Origin: Anaerolineales bacterium | Lineage (GTDB): Bacteria > Chloroflexota > Anaerolineae > 4572-78 > J111 | Reading direction: 5' to 3' | Assembly (NCBI GenBank): GCA_012032575.1 | Contig: JAAUSP010000502.1 | Location: 1 to 5,718 of the forward strand | DNA length: 5,718 nt | In this document: positions 3,258-5,718 of the stretch, in pieces | How the letters are laid out: each line of letters opens with the position of its first letter | How positions within the stretch are numbered: position 1 is the stretch's first letter | Notes under the pieces: generated by a model | What the model saw: the letters and a program-made list of their open reading frames with translations, nothing else | Databases searched by the model: none | What the model was told of the DNA's origin: nothing | Made by a program: the position numbers and the translations under genes

Positions 3258-5320
3258 TTCAAGGTGACAGATTGTTGGTCGGCGGCGATTTCATAACTAA
3301 GCAGGGTCACTTTATCGGCAAAATTAACCGGCGGATCAAACCGGGGCGGGGTGGGCCACTGCCAGGGGATGAGTTTGGCGCTGGCAATAATTGGCTCGAC
3401 CGGCTGACCGGCGGCATTGACAGCGGGTTTGCCGGGCCGGCCCGGCTCGTTGAAATCGTAGATACCGGCGGCAATCAGCAGCCGGGCGGGAGCGTGTTTC
3501 GTTTCCGCTTCGGGCGAAATGGGGACGGCATAGCGGTCGGCCAGAATCGCGCTGGGCGGGAGCAGGGTGGTGGGCCAGTGACCGCCGCCGGGGTAGGTAT
3601 CAAGCTGGCCGATAACCTGGCGCTGCCGGCCCAACAAATGAATGAAAATACTGTAATTTAGTTCAACCGGCTCCAACAGTTGCCAGTAGAGGGTCAGCGA
3701 GAGCGTTTCGGCGGGGTGAACGACCGGGGTATGCAACTGGTAGCCCAGCAGCCGCATTTTGCCGTCGTAGGTCAGGTTAAGCGGCTGCAAATCGGCGGGT
3801 AGTTCCTTTTCAGTCAGGATAGGGGGTTTCGCATAAGCATCAGCTATATAAAAAATAGGTGAGACGGCGGCAAAAGTCAGCAGCAAAAGGGTACAGCCTG
3901 TCACCAGTATTTTTTGACCCATTGGAGGCAGCCACCAGGCCAGGCCCAGGATACCCAGGGCCGAAAAAGCGGTGATGGCCGGGAAGAGCAGGCGGCCCTG
4001 TCCGGCCAGAATGGTGAGGTTCCAGACGATAAAGCCGGCCAGCATAATCAGGCACCAGATGAGCAGGATAAAGAAGGCGGGCAAGGAGAAGCGTGATGCG
4101 TGATGCGTGATGCGTGATACAAGAAAAACAGCCAGACCGATGAAGGAAATCAATGAAACTGCATCTAAAAGTTTGTATATCCAGGGATCGGCCAGAATAT
4201 TGACCCCGCCGAATAAGGCCCAATAGGCAATCCGAAACCCTTCAAATTCGGCCAGGATGGTTGCCAGAGTTGGCGCTTCTTTCCGCTGGCCGGCGACTTC
4301 ATTCATAATGTTGAGTGCGAGCGGGTCGCCATAAAGCAGGGCGTTGCGCCAGTAGAACCACCCGGCGACGAGGAGGGTAACGAGGAGGGTGATAGCGGTC
4401 CAGGTGAGGGCGTGATGCGTGATGCGTGAGACGAGGAGGCGAAAGATGTTCAACGTTGAACGTTCAACATTCAACTCTTTTTGGGGGGCGGCGGTCGGGG
4501 GTCGGCAGTCATACTGATAGGCCAGCCAGAGGAACAGCAGCCCGGCCAGGGGCAGCAGTCCCAGGGCGTAGAGTTTGCTCAATGCGCCGAGGCCGATGAG
4601 CAGGCCGAGAAGAATGGGCGAATGGCGAATGATGAATGGTTCATCATTCGCCATTTGCCATTCGCTGATTCGCTGATTCATTGATTCACCCATTTGTGTC
4701 ATAAGCAATAAGGCCAGGGTGACAAACATGATGACGGCGTTGTCGTTGTTGACGGCGGCGGAGATAAAAAGGAACATGGGGTTGAAGGCAGTGACGGCCA
4801 TTGCTCCGGCGGCGAGCCAGCGCTTGCCTTTGAACAGGTGCAGGGCGATAAAGTAACCGGTGGTGACGGTCACAGCAGCCATGCCGATGGACAGAAACCG
4901 GATCAGATGAACGGCCAGGACATGACCCTGCCAGGGTTCGTCGGGGCGGTGGATGGTAATATTTTTGTTGTCGGGCCGCAGCGGGTCGCCGATGGTGGTG
5001 TGGGGGTTATACCAGAAGACATCACCCCAGTCGCCGGTGTCAATCCAAAAGGTCAAAGCAGCCGCCAGGGCGTAATAGAGGGGTGGCTGGTTGCCCTCGT
5101 GGCTCCAATGGATTTGTGCTATGCCGCCGTCTTGCACCGGCAAGCGGCCTGTATCGGCCATATATTTGACCACCGCGTAATGGCGTGACTCGTCCCCGGC
5201 TTCGAGCGGCGGCGTAGCCAGGCTGTAAACAACCGCCAAAATGACGAAGGCCGGCAGGATAAATACTGCCCCAATGTGCTCTTTAATTTTAGGGTTTAGG
5301 GTTCGGATTTTTACCTTCAC
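3077..5320 (-). CDS. Gene B: GT-C-type membrane glycosyltransferase-like protein (PMT_2/DUF2142-like), main open frame
   Basis: This is the body of a protein of about 801 residues whose last part continues in another frame (2916-3257). The GTG at 5320 is the first start in the frame after the promoter; no clear Shine-Dalgarno is seen. TM1 (about 16-36) is followed by an extracytoplasmic loop with E40, D43-E44 and H47, an acidic motif typical of GT-C enzymes such as PMT_2 or DUF2142 proteins. QPPLYY (78-83) and NNDN (191-194) come next, then further hydrophobic segments, LYGDP (near 330) and QGRLLFPA (near 440). I count roughly 9-11 membrane segments up to about residue 495. A first beta-sandwich domain (about 500-620, with LSLTLYWQ) and the start of a second (LNWQVNA) follow. 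I infer use of a lipid-linked sugar donor at the outer membrane face; the substrate is unknown. Loops at about 211-237, 271-304 and 402-411 are encoded by short tandem repeats. After about residue 693 the frame is wrong: the peptide from WSWIIPSS to PPETSL is an artefact of a one-base shift. The family is fairly sure, the exact family name less so. Confidence 0.85.
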   Translation of the reverse strand: MKVKIRTLNPKIKEHIGAVFILPAFVILAVVYSLATPPLEAGDESRHYAVVKYMADTGRLPVQDGGIAQIHWSHEGNQPPLYYALAAALTFWIDTGDWGDVFWYNPHTTIGDPLRPDNKNITIHRPDEPWQGHVLAVHLIRFLSIGMAAVTVTTGYFIALHLFKGKRWLAAGAMAVTAFNPMFLFISAAVNNDNAVIMFVTLALLLMTQMGESMNQRISEWQMANDEPFIIRHSPILLGLLIGLGALSKLYALGLLPLAGLLFLWLAYQYDCRPPTAAPQKELNVERSTLNIFRLLVSRITHHALTWTAITLLVTLLVAGWFYWRNALLYGDPLALNIMNEVAGQRKEAPTLATILAEFEGFRIAYWALFGGVNILADPWIYKLLDAVSLISFIGLAVFLVSRITHHASRFSLPAFFILLIWCLIMLAGFIVWNLTILAGQGRLLFPAITAFSALGILGLAWWLPPMGQKILVTGCTLLLLTFAAVSPIFYIADAYAKPPILTEKELPADLQPLNLTYDGKMRLLGYQLHTPVVHPAETLSLTLYWQLLEPVELNYSIFIHLLGRQRQVIGQLDTYPGGGHWPTTLLPPSAILADRYAVPISPEAETKHAPARLLIAAGIYDFNEPGRPGKPAVNAAGQPVEPIIASAKLIPWQWPTPPRFDPPVNFADKVTLLSYEIAADQQSVTLNWQVNAPWSWIIPSSCSSGGPRLKPIPPARAPQPNTSPALMARLYRAISRPRSGPPETSL
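4091..4118. repeat. Heptamer array, four perfect GCGTGAT units
   Basis: Four identical units encode SRITHHASR on the minus strand, in a loop of gene B (about residues 402-411) before the FSLPAFFILL membrane segment. Confidence 0.95.
4410..4430. repeat. Heptamer array, (GCGTGAT)x3
   Basis: Units: GCGTGAT x2, GCGTGAG. It encodes SRITHHA in the large loop of gene B, at the edge of a membrane segment. It is the third of three different arrays packed into about 100 bases. Confidence 0.9.
4448..4475. repeat. Heptamer array, (GTTCAAC)x4
   Basis: Units: GTTCAAC, GTTGAAC, GTTCAAC, ATTCAAC. GTTGAACGTTCAAC is a perfect palindrome. The minus strand encodes ELNVERSTLNI in gene B. A related array lies just upstream of the gene at 5321-5349. 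Confidence 0.9.
4490..4510. repeat. Heptamer array, GGCGGTC type x3
   Basis: Units: GGCGGTC, GGGGGTC, GGCAGTC. The minus strand encodes DCRPPTA in gene B. It is the same unit as at 2082-2110 in gene A, in the corresponding loop. Confidence 0.75.
4612..4688. repeat. GAATGGC-type heptamer array forming a long hairpin, followed by GATTCGCT-type units
   Basis: GAATGGC-like units run to 4636, then reverse: 4621-4636 and 4640-4655 are a perfect 16-bp inverted repeat around a 3-base loop. The stem extends to 4612/4663 with one G.T pair and one bulged G. ATTCGCT/GATTCGCT/GATTCAT units follow to 4688. The minus strand encodes NQRISEWQMANDEPFIIRH in a loop of gene B. Confidence 0.9.
5288..5301. repeat. 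Two TTTAGGG heptamers at the N-terminus of gene B
   Basis: Two perfect TTTAGGG units lie just inside gene B; the minus strand encodes RTLNPK right after the GTG start. The unit resembles a plant telomere repeat, surely by chance. A third unit would bring a TAA into frame. Confidence 0.7.
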
Positions 5321-5349
5321 GTTTCACATTCAACTTTTAAACGTTCAAC
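5321..5349. repeat. Heptamer array of GTTCAAC type in the leader of gene B
   Basis: Units: GTTTCAC, ATTCAAC, an 8-base TTTTAAAC, GTTCAAC. The array fills the whole space from the GTG start of gene B to just below the putative -10 box, so the mRNA leader would consist of repeat. Confidence 0.75.
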
Positions 5350-5352
5350 GCC

Positions 5353-5358
5353 ATTATA
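5353..5358 (-). promoter_or_regulatory. Putative -10 box (TATAAT) upstream of gene B
   Basis: The minus strand reads GTGCTATAATGGCG in the 62-base gap between genes C and B, giving an exact TATAAT. A start near 5346 would leave a leader of about 26 bases before the GTG at 5320. No good TTGACA element is seen at the right spacing; the best match is TTCTGC with a 16-base spacer, so the -35 is weak. The box lies between the two arms of a 5-bp inverted repeat (CGCCA 5349-5353, TGGCG 5366-5370). It would allow gene B, and A behind it, to be transcribed separately from C. Confidence 0.5.
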
Positions 5359-5382
5359 GCACTTTTGGCGTCAGGCAGAATT

Positions 5383-5396
5383 TTAAGGTTCAAGGT
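5383..5396. repeat. Two AAGGT-type heptamers at the end of gene C
   Basis: TTAAGGT and TCAAGGT are adjacent at the stop of gene C, and the stop codon itself is part of the first unit. With only two units the call is weak and is made because the other arrays share the period. Confidence 0.4.
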
Positions 5397-5718
5397 TTAG
5401 TTTTATTCCTTCCTGTCCGGCCAGGGTTAAATTGTGCCATTGGCCGGGGCCTTCGGTACGGTAGGGCAGCAGATGAAGGGTGATCGAATCCAAGTGGGGC
5501 GGCAAGGGCAGTTCGTAAAAATCGCCGACAACTTCGCCGGGTGTCCAGAGGGTGGTAGGATAGCTGCTGAGTACCGGGTGAGCGGCATCTTTTTTGTAGA
5601 TTTCCTGCCCCGTCGAGTCGAGCAGGCGCAGCGAGAGGGCGTAATCCCAGCTTACCTGGCGCGGAATGCGCCAGTAGAGCGTGAGTTGTAAAATAGGGCC
5701 ACTGACCCCCTCCCCATC
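5383..5718 (-). CDS. C-terminal part of a membrane glycosyltransferase-like protein (beta-sandwich domain), 5' end outside window
   Basis: An open frame enters at the right edge and runs 111 codons to a TAA at 5383-5385. It reads GPILQLTLYWRIP, then WDYALSLRLLDSTGQE, then SSYPTTLWTPGEVVGDFYELPLP. This is the same plan as the C-terminal domains of the next two genes: an 'LTLYW' strand, a 'DYxxxLxLLD' strand, then 'YPTxLWxPGExVxD'. I infer an extracytoplasmic beta-sandwich following a membrane portion that lies outside the window. The function of this domain is not known to me; carbohydrate or substrate binding is a guess. No membrane segment is visible in the part present. The last codons (IKLNLEP) and the stop fall in two short 7-base repeats. 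It is the upstream member of a tandem set of paralogues. The reading frame and domain match are clear; the role is uncertain. Confidence 0.8.
   Translation of the reverse strand, partial: DGEGVSGPILQLTLYWRIPRQVSWDYALSLRLLDSTGQEIYKKDAAHPVLSSYPTTLWTPGEVVGDFYELPLPPHLDSITLHLLPYRTEGPGQWHNLTLAGQEGIKLNLEP

Noticed and set aside
4091..4118. Possible CRISPR array from regularly recurring GCGTGAT blocks
   Set aside because: Units are 7 bases with no spacers, and the blocks lie at irregular distances inside genes.
5288..5301. Telomere-like TTTAGGG repeats
   Set aside because: There are only two units, inside a bacterial-type gene; they fit the general heptamer pattern of the locus.
5349..5370. Inverted repeat CGCCA...TGGCG as a terminator for gene C
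   Set aside because: The stem is only 5 bp with a 12-base loop and is not followed by a T run on the minus strand; at most it is an operator-like element over the promoter.
1..5718. Insertion sequence, tRNA or rRNA
   Set aside because: No transposase-like frame, terminal inverted repeats with target duplications, or RNA gene structure could be recognised on either strand.

Overview
All the coding signal I can support lies on the minus strand: three consecutive, co-directional genes for large membrane proteins of one family. Each has a GT-C-type glycosyltransferase-like membrane half (PMT_2/GT39 or DUF2142-like) and/or C-terminal extracytoplasmic beta-sandwich domains with an 'LTLYWQ'-type strand. 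Moderately high G+C, the protein style and the many short coding repeats (SRITHHA, NLPTFQPS, RPPTAD, FILHPSS types) suggest an uncultured Chloroflexota bacterium, probably Anaerolineae. That assignment is from memory of such proteins, not from a search.

Layout, right to left in the direction of transcription. (C) 5718-5383: the last 111 codons of an upstream gene, a single beta-sandwich domain. (Spacer) 5382-5321: a TATAAT box and a leader made largely of 7-base repeats. (B) 5320-2916: an essentially complete membrane protein of about 801 residues with two C-terminal beta-sandwich domains, interrupted by one single-base frameshift near 3240. (A) 2901 to the left edge: a paralogue of B, recognisable along its whole length but broken by about six frameshifts, most of them at runs of G on the + strand. 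Nothing on the plus strand looks like a real gene; its open frames are shadows.

The most unusual property is a dense set of short tandem arrays, about 15 in 5.7 kb, of at least nine different unit sequences. Nearly all have a 7-base unit and one site has an 8-base unit. Almost all lie inside the genes and are translated. A unit length not divisible by 3 makes an array read through all three frames in turn, so it encodes the same 7- or 8-residue periodic peptide whatever frame it lands in, and only stop-free orientations are seen here. Arrays sit in the N-terminal tail, in loops between membrane segments and in a loop of a beta-sandwich domain. In genes A and B they occupy corresponding loops. 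One array forms a long near-perfect hairpin inside gene B, and another encodes a hydrophobic stretch where the last membrane segment of A should be.

The genes probably act together in making or modifying cell-surface glycans from lipid-linked sugars, but substrate and product cannot be read from the sequence. The frameshifts may be sequencing or assembly errors in G/C runs rather than true decay, because reading frames and conserved motifs resume exactly after each one.
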